Positions 11,863-23,528 of a DNA stretch of 64,000 nt are shown piece by piece (position 1 is the first letter of the stretch; each line of letters starts with the position of its first letter). This DNA is from Amphibalanus amphitrite (taxonomy: Eukaryota; Arthropoda; Thecostraca; Balanomorpha; Balanidae). The position numbers and the translations under genes are program-made. The stretch is taken from positions 1 to 64,000 of the forward strand of contig NW_024883107.1 of the NCBI RefSeq assembly GCF_019059575.1. Reading direction: 5' to 3'. Under the pieces are notes generated by a model, which did not search any database, was not told the origin of the DNA, and was given only the letters and a program-made list of their open reading frames with translations.

Positions 11863-13294
11863 GTGAGCATAGATATTAGACAGGTACACACTACAGACCT
11901 TACAAGCCTATACGAAACTACCACCAACCTATAATTTGACTAGGCGGTCTACATAGTCCGTCCAGCCCGGACCAGCCCGTCAACAATGAATGGATCATGG
12001 ACACCAAACAGGTATTACATATATATGTCACCCATAGGCGCAAAGAAACAATCTTTTGGGAGCAGCATGCACAATGCACATTGCACATATATGCTTTCAT
12101 TCATTTTTTTAGTCTTGCACAGTAATAAGCTAGTTTTTGTTTTTAGCTCAGTCGCGAACCTCTGAGTCCACTTTACAGTCCTTGTCCCAGCCCATCCACA
12201 CTCACCACAGCCCATCGATTATTTATATTTGAGGGCCCAGCCCAGCCCATGACCCATTGGCTGGCCCGGCCCATGGCGAACACTGCCATATAAGTCCACT
12301 CGCCAGAAAGCCCGTCGTGAAAACGGCTATTTTTCGGCAGACTGGCTTCCGCTTCGGGTATAACTTTGAGCCATTCAGTTAGCGATGTCGATTCTGCTCC
12401 GGAGTCGGAGTTAGTAAGATTTTGGTGACTCTGGGTTCAACTCCGATTCTATATACTGTCCTGGCTCAGACCCATTCTAATCTTGCTCCACCCCATCATT
12501 CAGATCGCAAATTCGCCAAATTCTAAGATCGATGGAGATCCTATATCGATAAAAACGCGCATTGATCTAATGCGAAAAGGCTCCAGACCAGTCACATGCA
12601 TGGAAGAGATTATACCATGGAGCAACCTATGTTTTTGGCGGCGTTTCAAGCTAACAGGCCGGTTACCTTAGTGTTCGTGCAAGCATCGTGCAAGTATCTC
12701 TAGGGGACGAGAATTGTTGACGACACGTGCGAAACGTCAGAAATTAGTGAAAAGCCTGTGTGAATACCACCGTCACTTATTTTCCTTCTCAGTAGCAGTA
12801 ACCTTGGCAGTAACAGCGGGAGGTCTGGGAGAGGGTCAAAGCGTCCAACCCTTCTGGCGCCCGTGCCTTCGCTATCGCTTTCAGGAACACGCGCGCGGCC
12901 GCTATTGTGCGCCCGTCAAACCCAGCCCGCCCTTTGACAGCGGGCGGGTCATCAGCGGTCCGCCCGCGTCCCTTCCTGTGACGTCACTACGGTCCTGGAA
13001 TGCAAGCGAAGCGTAGTCCAGCGGTGCATTGTTGTCATTGTTGTGGGTACATAGGCATTAAAAACAATCAGCTCGGCTAGCATCATGTTTCTCTCGTCCA
13101 ATAGTGTAGAATGGTGTGTAATTTGACCTCCAAAGATGAACATTTTTTAAGGTCGAGCTCATGACCTGACCGGTAAAACTCATGTGGCATCCCAATCGAT
13201 TGCCTATTGTAAAACTGAACGCATTGCAGCTGTTTTTACTGCCTTTCCACGTCTCACTCACATGTCAATTGTCCAAAAGTGCTTTTTCGACTGC
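11863..13294. other. Gene-free stretch between peptide pseudogene and MITE block, left arm
   Basis: AT-rich to mixed sequence with no coding signal I can support. A short CAGCCCA-rich patch lies at about 12175-12275. The 100-codon frame at 12714-13016 has no recognisable family. Mirror copy at about 23529-24955. Confidence 0.5.
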
Positions 13295-14047
13295 TTAACC
13301 CTCGCTGGACGCCGCCACAGGGGGGGGGGGGGAGGGGGTATGCAACTATCCACTAAGGTTTTTCGCGAATAACTCGCGTATAAAGCGGCCGATCGCGACG
13401 AAACTTTCAGTCCCTCGCATTGATCAATTTTACACCTACCCTGAAAATTTCATGACCTTGACCCAAATGACCTTTGACCTGTGACCTACTTTCCGAGACC
13501 ATGTTGGGCCGGAATCGCGATTCGGCGTATGTCGGCTCGCATTGGCCGCGCGTTTGCAGTCTTTTCGTGGTTTTATGCGTTCAAACATGGGATATGATGT
13601 TGCTCCCATGCATTAGGGTGGGTGTCAAGGTCATCGGAAGTTCAGGTCAGGCCATTGACCTTTGGTGACCTCGGTCCACTTTTTCGAGTTTTACATGTTT
13701 CTAGGCTAGTTTTTGGAGCTGAGTTCGAATTTAGCAACCATTTGAACATTTACGAAGTAGTGTTGGTGCCTCCGTAACATGTTACAAAGCTGTCAGAGGC
13801 GGTTGACACGTATTACGAATACCCGTCACGACCCCTACTGGTTGACCTGACCTGACCTGACCCGACCTGGTCTAAATACCCAATGACATCATCTGTGATC
13901 AAAACTAACACGATATTCGTGATCGGCACCCCGGGAAAACCCCATAGCAGCCACACTTAACGACTTTCTAATAGGTCCCGATTTTCCCGACTTCTGGGTC
14001 ATTGATCCCAGGGACTGACCTAGGAGGTCAATCGATGACCTAGGACC

Positions 14048-15324
14048 TTAACCCTCGCCGGCCGAGGGGGGGGGGGGGGGGGGGGGGGCGCGGGTGCCGC
14101 CCCCCCCCCCATAGGTTTTTTTCGCGATAGCTCCGAACACGCTGGCGATAGAGAGCTGAAACTTGGCATACCTGACCTTTGATTCAAGCCGGATCTTTTG
14201 ACACTAACCGCATTTGTGAACCTCTGCACGGTCTTCAGATGTCGCAACTTCGCAACGCCCTCACTGCCAGAGGAGATGTCACAGGGAAATGAAACTTGCA
14301 GGATCTAGTATCCATTATGAGTCTCACAACTTGTATATCTCAGATTTTTCCTAAAGGTCATATGAGATCAGGTCATTTTCGTGGCCTCACCATTATAAGT
14401 CAATGCAATGGGGAAAAAAAAACTGCTATTCTGGCGCCGGCAACGATCTACAACTATCTCAAGCACACAGAATCGTGATTTAATGCGCTCCTTGCAAGGT
14501 TAGATGCGTACTTTTGCAATGTTGAACTTGCGTTACGTCATTTATGACGTCATCAAGGTCATATTATTTTTTCGTCAATAACTCTTGATCAAATTGAGCT
14601 AGCGAGTCGGGAAAGCCACCAATGGACTCAGAAAGACCTGCCGAATCGAATGATATGCGACATGACCTCTTTCGACCAACTTCGTGACCTGGGGGTGCTG
14701 ACCTGACCTTGACCTGAGGTCAACACCCTAAGCTGACCTGACCCGAACAAAAGTATATCATTCGACGCGCCTGAGCGAGGCGAACACGATGCTGCCAAAA
14801 TCGTGGCTCTGCGGCCGTTTTTTGCGAAGTTATTCACCAAACACTGAACCGTGCCTTGGGGCATTTGACCTGACCTCAGAGGTCACCGGTTGACCTAGGA
14901 CCTTACAATCGGGTACCAATCTCTGCGTCTCGTAACGGCGCACACGCTCCTTTTTTCCGCGACGCGCTAGCTCCACCAGGGGCGAAACGGCGAGGGGGGT
15001 CGTACTCGTCCCCCCCCCCCTCGGCCGGCGCATATCGACACCTTTTTTTTAACCCCACATTTGTTCTCCCGTGAAGTTCAGACAAGTTGTTTAGAAACCT
15101 TCAAAAAAGGTACAGTCACTCGATTTTTCTTAAGTTTGTCTGTCTTGGCAAATCAAGCAATGCCAGAGCAAGCTTACGAACACACAAATTTGATCAGGAT
15201 CGGACGATTGGACACTTCTAAAAAGAGATCTTTCGTGCTTCCCCGGAAATTCACCGGAGAACAGATGTGGGGTTTAAAAAAAGGTGTCGATATGTAGAAA
15301 ACCAATAGGGCCGGCGAGGGTTAA
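14048..15324 (+). mobile_element. Second TTAA-flanked MITE inserted inside the first, left arm
   Basis: Runs from TTAACCCTCGCCGGCCGAGG to GGCCGGCGAGGGTTAA. The TTAA is duplicated at both edges (14048-14051 and 15321-15324) and the host sequence is restored when it is removed. Contains long G/C runs at 14066-14110 and (AGGTC)-type repeats. A third element (15031-15294) lies near its right terminus. Confidence 0.75.
15031..15294. mobile_element. CATATCGACACC-terminal MITE, left arm copy
   Basis: 264 bases with perfect 12-base inverted ends CATATCGACACC / GGTGTCGATATG, extended by T/A runs and CCCACAT / TGTGGGG. GGCCGGCG stands immediately left (15023-15030) and again at 15309-15316, 15 bases beyond the right end, which may be an 8-base target duplication. 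Related copies at 21546-21804 and 40555-40819. Confidence 0.75.
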
Positions 15325-15431
15325 AATTGGGTATCATCGGCTTCCTCTCGTGACGGGCAACACGCTCGTTTTTTCCGCGAAGCTCTAGCTCTCAGAGGAG
15401 TGGAAGATAATATATTTCTGCCCGGGGCCGG

Positions 15432-15530
15432 GATGATTCAATAAATGTCACCGAGGTTTTTTAGCGAAAACTCCGAGGGCCGTTAGGCCCGAGGTGATTT
15501 TGCTAAAAAAGCGAGGTGACATTTATTGAA
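15432..15530. repeat. Hairpin with TTCAATAAATGTCACC arms, left arm
   Basis: TTCAATAAATGTCACC at about 15437 is mirrored by GGTGACATTTATTGAA ending near 15530, and the inner part also pairs (TTTTTTAGCGAAAA with TTTTGCTAAAAAA; CCTCGGGCC-type centre). It looks like a complete small fold-back element. Mirror copy at about 21310-21405. Confidence 0.6.
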
Positions 15531-15606
15531 TTTCCGGCCTTAGGGCTGGAAGGTGTTTCCCATACAGGTGCCAAAAAGCTCACAACTATATGATAGTGAC
15601 GTCAGC

Positions 15607-16166
15607 AGCCGTGTGGTTCAACGTGTTTAAAGGAAAAGGGCCACCTTTAACATGGGGATTGAAACTGAGATAGCCATCTTGTAGCCCGTGTCCGAAAACC
15701 TGTCTGTTTACCTCCTTACGGCCGATTTCGGCCTCCATTCGTAGTTATCGGCAATTTTAAAAGAAAATACGCCAGGAATGCGTCCTTATCCCAGGAATGC
15801 GTTCTTATCCGACAATACAGCCACCCGCGGCGAGGCTTTGGTTTTTTACCAATCAGCTCCAACCAGCTCAGCTTTAACCAATCAGCTTATCTGACACAAT
15901 CCGACGAGTCTGTCTTCTGAACGCTGATTGGCTTGAGTGTGACGTCATCGCTATGCCATCATACAGTAGGTGCCGTAGAGAGTATCAACATAGTACCAAT
16001 ATGTTAAATAGTTTTAAATACTTTTTCGCGAATTGTGCACTTCTGGCACCAGTTTTAAAAAGAAAATGAAAAATAATAATGTCAAAATGAAAAACAACGA
16101 TATCTTCATATTTCACGAAGGTGGCCCTTTTCCTTTAACCACACCCCTTGAACCACACGGCTTGTA
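15607..16166. mobile_element. MITE with AGCCGTGTGGTTCAA termini, left arm
   Basis: Inverted ends AGCCGTGTGGTTCAA... and ...TTGAACCACACGGCT enclose an inner pair TTAAAGGAAAAGGGCCACCTT / AAGGTGGCCCTTTTCCTTTAA (15627 and 16138). About 560 bases, no coding capacity. The inner ends resemble the TTAAAGGAAATAG element at 60171-60714. Confidence 0.7.
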
Positions 16167-16589
16167 ATATTAAAGCATTGCATTAAATTTTGAAAAGTGT
16201 GGTACAGTGCACGTGCCGTTTAAATGCCTGGATGTCTCGATTTAATCATGCAATGTAGCAGGTATGGGAAAACGGAAAGATATCAGCATTTACATATAAC
16301 GGCCCGGCCCAGCCTGTAACGCTTTTGAGAGGCATGTATTTCATGCCTCAGTAACCGTTGCAGTGGTTGGGCTGATCGACCTGCCGCCCTTTTTGTTGGG
16401 AAGCCTATTTCTTCTACCCCGTAATTAATTGCTCTTAATACATCTACATATAACATACATAGGTGATCGTCGTGGCAACTGGCACGTGTCACGCGAAAGC
16501 TGTTTTGTTGAAGTAGCACTTTTGAAAGACCTAAACCTTTCTAGTAGAGGTTTTAGCCAATGGGTCTACAGTGCAGGGATATTTCTATC

Positions 16590-17999
16590 TTAACCCTCGC
16601 CGGCACAGGGGGTGGGGGTTGATGCCCCCCCCCCTAAGGTTTGTCGCGAATAACTCGCGTAAAAAGCGGCCGATCGCGACGAAACTTTCGGTACTCTCGT
16701 ATTGATTATTTTTACACCATACCCTGAAAATTTCATGACCCTGACCCAAATGACCTTTGACCTGTGACCTCTTTTCCGAGACCATGCTTGACCGGAATCG
16801 CAATTCGTCGTATGTCGGCTCGCTTTAGCCGCGCGTTTGCAAGCTTTTCGTGGTTTCAAACGTTCCAACATGTGATTTGATGTTCCTCCCATGCATTAGG
16901 GTGGTTGTCAAGGTCACCTGAAGGTCAGGTCAGGTCATTGACCTTTGGTGACCTCGGTTCACTTTTTGGAGTTTTACATGTTTCTAGGCTAGTTTTTGGA
17001 GCTGATTTCGAATTTAGCAACCATTTGTACATTTACGAAGTAGTTTTGTTGCCTTCGTAACATGTTACGAAGCTGTCAGAGGCGGTTGACACGTATTACG
17101 AATACCCGTCACGACCCCTACCGGTTGACCTGACCTGACCTGACCTGACCCGACCTGGTTTAAACGCTTAGAAACAAAATCTCTGATCAAAACTAACACG
17201 ATATTCGTGATCAGCACCCCGGAAAACCCTATAGCAGCCACACTTTACGACTTTCTAACAGGTCCCGATTTTCCCGATTTTCGGGTCATTGACCTGACCT
17301 GGAAGGTCTCCCGATGACCTAGGACCTTAAAATTGGATATCACCGGCTTCCTCTCGTGACGGGCAGCACGCTCGTTTTTTCCGCGAAGCTGTAGCTCGAT
17401 CAGGGGCAAACGCGAGGCCGCAGGCACGTACCCAGGATTTCGCCCTGGAGGGGGCCACCTGCTTCCGAAGGGGCCCTTAGGTCACCCGGGGCCCCAGGCC
17501 GCCCAGGCGAACAGGAGCCCCAGGCAACCAGGGGCCCTCAGGGGTCCCAGGCAACCAGGGGCCCCCATGCGACCAGGCCCCCGCTACCTTGGCGACTAGG
17601 GGCCCCAGGCGATCAGGGGCCCATGCGACCAGAGGCCCCCATGCGACCAGGCCCCCCGGCTACCAGGGCCCCCTAGGCGACTAGGGACCCCAGGCAATCA
17701 GGGGCCCATGCGACCAGGCCCCGGCTACCAGGGGCCCCCTAGGCGACCAGGGGCCCAGGAAACCGGGGGCCCTCGGATGACTGCAGGGGCCCATCGGGTA
17801 ACCAGGGGCACATAAATGAAACTTTGACATCATTTTTTCTTCCTAGTAAAAGACGTTTTATCCAGTGTTCGAAAAATATACCGGGGCCTGAGGGCCCCCC
17901 CCCCTTGGGTACGTCACTGCGCGAGGGGGGGGGGGGTCGTACCCCCCCCCCCCTTGTGCCGTCGATGGACGCAAAATGGCCTGTGCCGGCGAGGGTTAA
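16590..17999 (+). mobile_element. Full-length TTAA MITE carrying a second insertion, left arm
   Basis: TTAACCCTCGCCGGCACAGG at 16590 and GCCGGCGAGGGTTAA ending at 17999 are inverted terminal repeats, each followed inward by a G-run/C-run hairpin. The body holds the sequence AGGTCA-C-AGGTCA-A-AGGTCA on the minus strand (16751-16770) and four to five tandem AGGTC units (about 17125-17155). Removing the insert at 17420-17920 leaves about 910 bases, close to the 914-base copy at 54220-55133. Confidence 0.8.
17420..17920. mobile_element. Insertion with GCAGGCACGTACCCA ends and an internal minisatellite, left arm
   Basis: Interrupts the TTAA MITE at ACGCGAGG. Ends are GCAGGCACGTACCCAGG and, inverted, GGGTACGTCACTGC. 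GCGAGG stands on both sides, and an 8-base duplication with two mismatches is possible, which would suit a hAT-like element. The interior is a run of GGGGCCC-CATGCGACCAG-type units of about 24 bases. Mirror copy at 18933-19427. Confidence 0.65.
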
Positions 18000-18052
18000 A
18001 AAGATTTCGCTTCGCTTGCGCGGTCCGTTCGCTCGTATATTTCTCCTTCGTT

Positions 18053-18370
18053 TTAACCCTCGCTCGTATTTGTTTGCCAGCGTCAACGTATATGGGGGGG
18101 GGGGGGGTCCGTTGGACTCTACTTGCCGTTTGGCCTCTGATGGAGCTAGAGAGAAAAAAAACGAGCGCGTTGCCAGCAACGAAAGTAAGCCGATGATACC
18201 TAATTTTATGGTCTTATTTATGTCACTGGTTGACCTTCCAGGTCAGGTCAATGACCCAAAAATCGGAAAAATCGGGACTTGCTGGAAGTTCGTAAAGTGA
18301 GGTTGAAAACGGGATTTTGTGGGGTGCTGAACACGTAGTTCATGCTAGCTTTGATCACATATCTTTGATG
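18053..18370 (+). mobile_element. Truncated TTAA MITE next to the palindrome centre
   Basis: Starts TTAACCCTCGCTCG at 18053 with a G run at 18095-18107, then the typical GAGCTAGAG...AACGAGCGCGTTGCC and GGTCAGGTCAATGACC body. It is cut off at 18371 where the central element begins. Mirror copy ends near 18805. Confidence 0.65.
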
Positions 18371-18487
18371 TCAACCCTCGCCCGCACATGCCATTTTCCC
18401 ATCCTAGAACGCACATGGGGGGGGGGGGTGGTTGCCACCCCCCATGTGCGTTCTAGGATGGGAAAATGGATGTGCGGGCGAGGTTGA
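18371..18487. repeat. Palindrome centre inside a MITE terminal hairpin
   Basis: Each side begins with a CCCTCGCC-type MITE terminus (18373 on, mirrored to 18486), then CCATTTTCCCATCC, then a G run. The axis is GGTGG-TTG-CCACC at 18427-18439. Other copies of this MITE family carry a G run, short loop and C run at the same relative place (for example 54266-54297 and 55092-55116), followed by element interior. Here the interior is missing and the sequence folds straight back. Confidence 0.85.
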
Positions 18488-18855
18488 CATCAAAGATATG
18501 TGATCAAAGCTAGCATGAACTACGTTCAGCACCCCACAAAATCCCGTTTTCAACCTCACTTTACGAACTTCCAGCAAGTCCCGATTTTTCCGATTTTTGG
18601 GTCATTGACCTGACCTGGAAGGTCAACCAGTGACATAAATAAGACCATAAAATTAGGTATCATCGGCTTACTTTCGTTGCTGGCAACGCGCTCGTTTTTT
18701 TTCTCTAGCTCCATCAGAGGCCAAACGGCAAGTAGAGTCCAACGGACCCCCCCCCCCCCCATATACGTTAGACGCTGGCAAACACGAATACGAGCGAGGG
18801 TTAAAACGAAGGAGAAATATACGAGCGAACGGACCGCGCAAGCGAAGCGAAATTT

Positions 18856-20253
18856 TTAACCCTCGCCGGCACAGGCCATTTTGCGTCCATCGACGGCACG
18901 GGGGGGGGGGGTACGACCCCCCCCCCCCTCGCGCAGTGACGTACCCAAGGGGGGGGGGCCCTCAGGCCCGGTATATTTTTCGAACACTGGATAAAACGTC
19001 TTTTACTAGGAAGAAAAAATGATGTCAAAGTTTCATTATGTGCCCTGGTTACCCGATGGGCCCCTGCAGTCATCCGAGGGCCCCCGGTTTCCTGGGCCCC
19101 TGGTCGCCTAGGGGGCCCCTGGTAGCGGGGCCTGGTCGCATGGGCCCCTGATTGCCTGGGGTCCCTAGTCGCCTAGGGGGCCCTGGTAGCCGGGGGGCCT
19201 GGTCGCATGGGGGCCTCTGGTCGCATGGGCCCCTGATCGCCTGGGGCCCCTAGTCGCCAGGTAGCGGGGGCCTGGTCGCATGGGGGCCCCTGGTTGCCTG
19301 GGACCCCTGAGGGCCCTGGTTGCCTGGGGCTCCTGTTCGCCTGGGCGGCCTGGGGCCCCGGGTGACCTAAGGGCCCCTTCGGAAGCAGGTGGCCCCCTCC
19401 AGGGCGAAATCCTGGGTACGTGCCTGCGGCCTCGCGTTTGCCCCTGATCGAGCTACAGCTTCGCGGAAAAAAACGAGCGTGCTGCCCGTCACGAGAGGAA
19501 GCCGGTGATATCCAATTTTAAGGTCCTAGGTCATCGGGAGACCTTCCAGGTCAGGTCAATGACCCGAAAATCGGGAAAATCGGGACCTGTTAGAAAGTCG
19601 TAAAGGTGGCTGCTATAGGGTTTTCCGGGGTGCTGATCACGAATATCGTGTTAGTTTGATCAGAGATTTTGTTTCTAAGCGTTTAAACCAGGTCGGGTCA
19701 GGTCAGGTCAGGTCAGGTCAACCGGTAGGGTCGTGACGGGTATTCGTAATACGTGTCAACCGCCTCTGACAGCTTCGTAACATGTTACGAAGGCAACAAA
19801 ACTACTTCGTAAATGTACAAATGGTTGCTAAATTCGAAATCAGCTCCAAAAACTAGCCTAGAAACATGTAAAACTCCAAAAAGTGAACCGAGGTCACCAA
19901 AGGTCAATGACCTGACCTGACCTTCAGGTGACCTTGACAACCACCCTAATGCATGGGAGGAACATCAAATCACATGTTGGAACGTTTGAAACCACGAAAA
20001 GCTTGCAAACGCGCGGCTAAAGCGAGCCGACATACGACGAATTGCGATTCCGGTCAAGCATGGTCTCGGAAAAGAGGTCACAGGTCAAAGGTCATTTGGG
20101 TCAGGGTCATGAAATTTTCAGGGTATGGTGTAAAAATAATCAATACGAGAGTACCGAAAGTTTCGTCGCGATCGGCCGCTTTTTACGCGAGTTATTCGCG
20201 ACAAACCTTAGGGGGGGGGCATCAACCCCACCCCCTGTGCCGGCGAGGGTTAA
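18856..20253 (-). mobile_element. Full-length TTAA MITE carrying a second insertion, right arm
   Basis: Mirror of 16590-17999, with TTAA at 18856-18859 and 20250-20253. The inserted element is at 18933-19427 and the triple AGGTCA block at 20075-20094. Confidence 0.8.
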
Positions 20254-20679
20254 GATAGAAATATCCCTGCACTGTAGACCCATTGGCTAAAACCTCTACT
20301 AGAAAGGTTTAGGTCTTTCAAAAGTGCTACTTCAACAAAACAGCTTTCGCGTGACACGTGCCAGTTGCCACGACGATCACCTATGTATGTTATATGTAGA
20401 TGTATTAAGAGCAATTAATTACGGGGTAGAAGAAATAGGCTTCCCAACAAAAAGGGCGGCAGGTCGATCAGCCCAACCACTGCAACGGTTACTGAGGCAT
20501 GAAATACATGCCTCTCAAAAGCGTACAGGCTGGGCCGGGCCGTTATATGTAAATGCTGATATCTTTCCGTTTTCCCATACCTGCTACATTGCATGATTAA
20601 ATCGAGACATCCAGGCATTTAAACGGCACGTGCACTGTACCACACTTTTCAAAATTTAATGCAATGCTTTAATATTACA

Positions 20680-21235
20680 AGCCGTGTGGTTCAAGGGGTG
20701 TGGTTAAAGGAAAAGGGCCACCTTCGTGAAATATGAAGATATCGTTGTTTTTCATTTTGACATTATTATTTTTCATTTTCTTTTTAAAACTGGTGCCAGA
20801 AGTGCACAATTCGCGAAAAAGTATTTAAAACTATTTAACATATTGGTACTATGTTGATACTCTCTACGGCACCTACTGTATGATGGCATAGCGATGACGT
20901 CACACTCAAGCCAATCAGCGTTCAGAAGACAGACTCGTCGGATTGTGTCAGATAAGCTGATTGGTTAAAGCTGAGCTGGTTGGAGCTGATTGGTAAAAAA
21001 CCAAAGCCTCGCCGCGGGTGGCTGTATTGTCGGATAAGAACGCATTCCTGGGATAAGGACGCATTCCTGGCGTATTTTCTTTTAAAATTGCCGATAACTA
21101 CGAATGGAGGCCGAAATCGGCCGTAAGGAGGTAAACAGACAGGTTTTCGGACACGGGCTACAAGATGGCTATCTCAGTTTCAATCCCCATGTTAAAGGTG
21201 GCCCTTTTCCTTTAAACACGTTGAACCACACGGCT
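20680..21235. mobile_element. MITE with AGCCGTGTGGTTCAA termini, right arm
   Basis: Mirror of 15607-16166 with the same outer and inner inverted ends. Confidence 0.7.
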
Positions 21236-21515
21236 GCTGACGTCACTATCATAGTTGTGAGCTTTTTGGCACCTGTATGGGAAACACCTTCCAGCCCTAA
21301 GGCCGGAAATTCAATAAATGTCACCTCGCTTTTTTAGCAAAATCACCTCGGGCCTAACGGCCCTCGGAGTTTTCGCTAAAAAACCTCGGTGACATTTATT
21401 GAATCATCCCGGCCCCGGGCAGAAATATATTATCTTCCACTCCTCTGAGAGCTAGAGCTTCGCGGAAAAAACGAGCGTGTTGCCCGTCACGAGAGGAAGC
21501 CGATGATACCCAATT

Positions 21516-23528
21516 TTAACCCTCGCCGGCCCTATTGGTTTTCTACATATCGACACCTTTTTTTAAACCCACATCGTTCTCCGGTGAATTTCCGGGGAAG
21601 CACGAAAGATCTCTTTTTAGAAGTGTCCAATCGTCCGATCCTGATCAAATTTGTGTGTTCGTAAGCTTGCTCTGGCATTGCTTGATTTGCCAAGACAGAC
21701 AACTTAAGAAAAATCGAGTGACTGTACCTTTTTGAAGGTTTCTAAACAACTTGTCTGAACTTCACGGGAGAACAAATGTGGGGTTAAAAAAAGGTGTCGA
21801 TATGCGCCGGCCGGGGGGGGGGGACGAGTACGACCCCCTCGCCGTTTCGCCCCTGGTGGAGCTAGCGCGTCGCGGAAAAAAGGAGCGTGTGCGCCGTTAC
21901 GAGACGCAGAGATTGGTACCCGATTGTAAGGTCCTAGGTCAACCGGTGACCTCTGAGGTCAGGTCAAATGCCCCAAGGCACGGTTCAGTGTTTGGTGAAT
22001 AACTTCGCAAAAACGGCCGCAGAGCCACGATTTTGGCAGCATCGTGTTCGCCTCGCTCAGGCGCGTCGAATGATATACTTTTGTTCGGGTCAGGTCAGCT
22101 TAGGGTGTTGACCTCAGGTCAAGGTCAGGTCAGCACCCCCAGGTCACGAAGTTGGTCGAAAGAGGTCATGTCGCATATCATTCGATTCGGCAGGTCTTTC
22201 TGAGTCCATTGGTGGCTTTCCCGACTCGCTAGCTCAATTTGATCAAGAGTTATTGACGAAAAAATAATATGACCTTGATGACGTCATAAATGACGTAACG
22301 CAAGTTCAACATTGCAAAAGTACGCATCTAACCTTGCAAGGAGCGCATTAAATCACGATTCTGTGTGCTTGAGATAGTTGTAGATCGTTGCCGGCGCCAG
22401 AATAGCAGTTTTTTTTTCCCCATTGCATTGACTTATAATGGTGAGGCCACGAAAATGACCTGATCTCATATGACCTTTAGGAAAAATCTGAGATATACAA
22501 GTTGTGAGACTCATAATGGATACTAGATCCTGCAAGTTTCATTTCCCTGTGACATCTCCTCTGGCAGTGAGGGCGTTGCGAAGTTGCGACATCTGAAGAC
22601 CGTGCAGAGGTTCACAAATGCGGTTAGTGTCAAAAGATCCGGCTTGAATCAAAGGTCAGGTATGCCAAGTTTCAGCTCTCTATCGCCAGCGTGTTCGGAG
22701 CTATCGCGAAAAAAACCTATGGGGGGGGGGGCGGCACCCGCGCCCCCCCCCCCCCCCCCCCCTCGGCCGGCGAGGGTTAAGGTCCTAGGTCATCGATTGA
22801 CCTCCTAGGTCAGTCCCTGGGATCAATGACCCAGAAGTCGGGAAAATCGGGACCTATTAGAAAGTCGTTAAGTGTGGCTGCTATGGGGTTTTCCCGGGGT
22901 GCCGATCACGAATATCGTGTAGTTTGATCACAGATGATGTCATTGGGTATTTAGACCAGGTCGGGTCAGGTCAGGTCAGGTCAACCAGTAGGGGTCGTGA
23001 CGGGTATTCGTAATACGTGTCAACCGCCTCTGACAGCTTTGTAACATGTTACGGAGGCACCAACACTACTTCGTAAATGTTCAAATGGTTGCTAAATTCG
23101 AACTCAGCTCCAAAAACTAGCCTAGAAACATGTAAAACTCGAAAAAGTGGACCGAGGTCACCAAAGGTCAATGGCCTGACCTGAACTTCCGATGACCTTG
23201 ACACCCACCCTAATGCATGGGAGCAAATCATATCCCATGTTTGAACGCATAAAACCACGAAAAGACTGCAAACGCGCGGCCAATGCGAGCCGACATACGC
23301 CGAATCGCGATTCCGGCCCAACATGGTCTCGGAAAGTAGGTCACAGGTCAAAGGTCATTTGGGTCAAGGTCATGAAATTTTCAGGGTAGGTGTAAAATTG
23401 ATCAATGCGAGGGACTGAAAGTTTCGTCGCGATCGGCCGCTTTATACGCGAGTTATTCGCGAAAAACCTTAGTGGATAGTTGCATACCCCTCCCCCCCCC
23501 CCCTGTGGCGGCGTCCAGCGAGGGTTAA
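21516..23528 (-). mobile_element. Nested TTAA MITE pair, right arm
   Basis: Mirror of 13295-15324. The inserted element spans 21516-22780 with TTAA at each edge, and the outer element continues to TTAA at 23525-23528. The outer remnant also extends from 21516 back to about 21425. Confidence 0.75.
21546..21804. mobile_element. CATATCGACACC-terminal MITE, right arm copy
   Basis: Mirror of 15031-15294 with the same 12-base inverted ends. Confidence 0.75.

Larger units (their letters stand above)
13295..15421 (+). mobile_element. TTAA-flanked MITE (CCCTCGCC termini), interrupted, left arm
   Basis: Begins TTAACCCTCGCTGG at 13295. Its body contains the TGACCT-rich segment and reads up to CTAGGACC-TTAA at 14048, where another element sits until a second TTAA at 15321-15324. 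It resumes with AATTGGGTATCATCGG, exactly as in uninterrupted relatives (compare 17329-17350). The far end is lost near 15421. The TTAA target and CCC-initial termini suggest a piggyBac-type non-autonomous element. No transposase was seen. Confidence 0.75.
1..18431 (+). repeat. Left arm of giant inverted repeat (palindrome)
   Basis: The whole stretch is repeated in reverse complement at 18435-36821. Position 1 pairs with 36821, the 907-codon frame 5433-8156 pairs with 28661-31385, and the peptide exon 10906-11150 pairs with 25667-25911. Paired coordinates sum to about 36817-36822 over the outer part and reach 36866 at the centre, so the arms differ by small indels, mostly in G/C runs. The outer end of this arm is not visible because the window starts inside it. 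It may be a real inverted duplication or an assembly or fold-back artefact. Confidence 0.97.

Noticed and set aside
14066-14110. Long G and C runs as functional G-quadruplexes
   Set aside because: They are part of MITE terminal hairpins and their lengths differ between arms, so exact length is unreliable.
13295-23528. Transposase gene for the MITE families
   Set aside because: Searched by eye for long frames with DDE-type blocks in and around the elements; none is longer than about 160 codons and none is recognisable.
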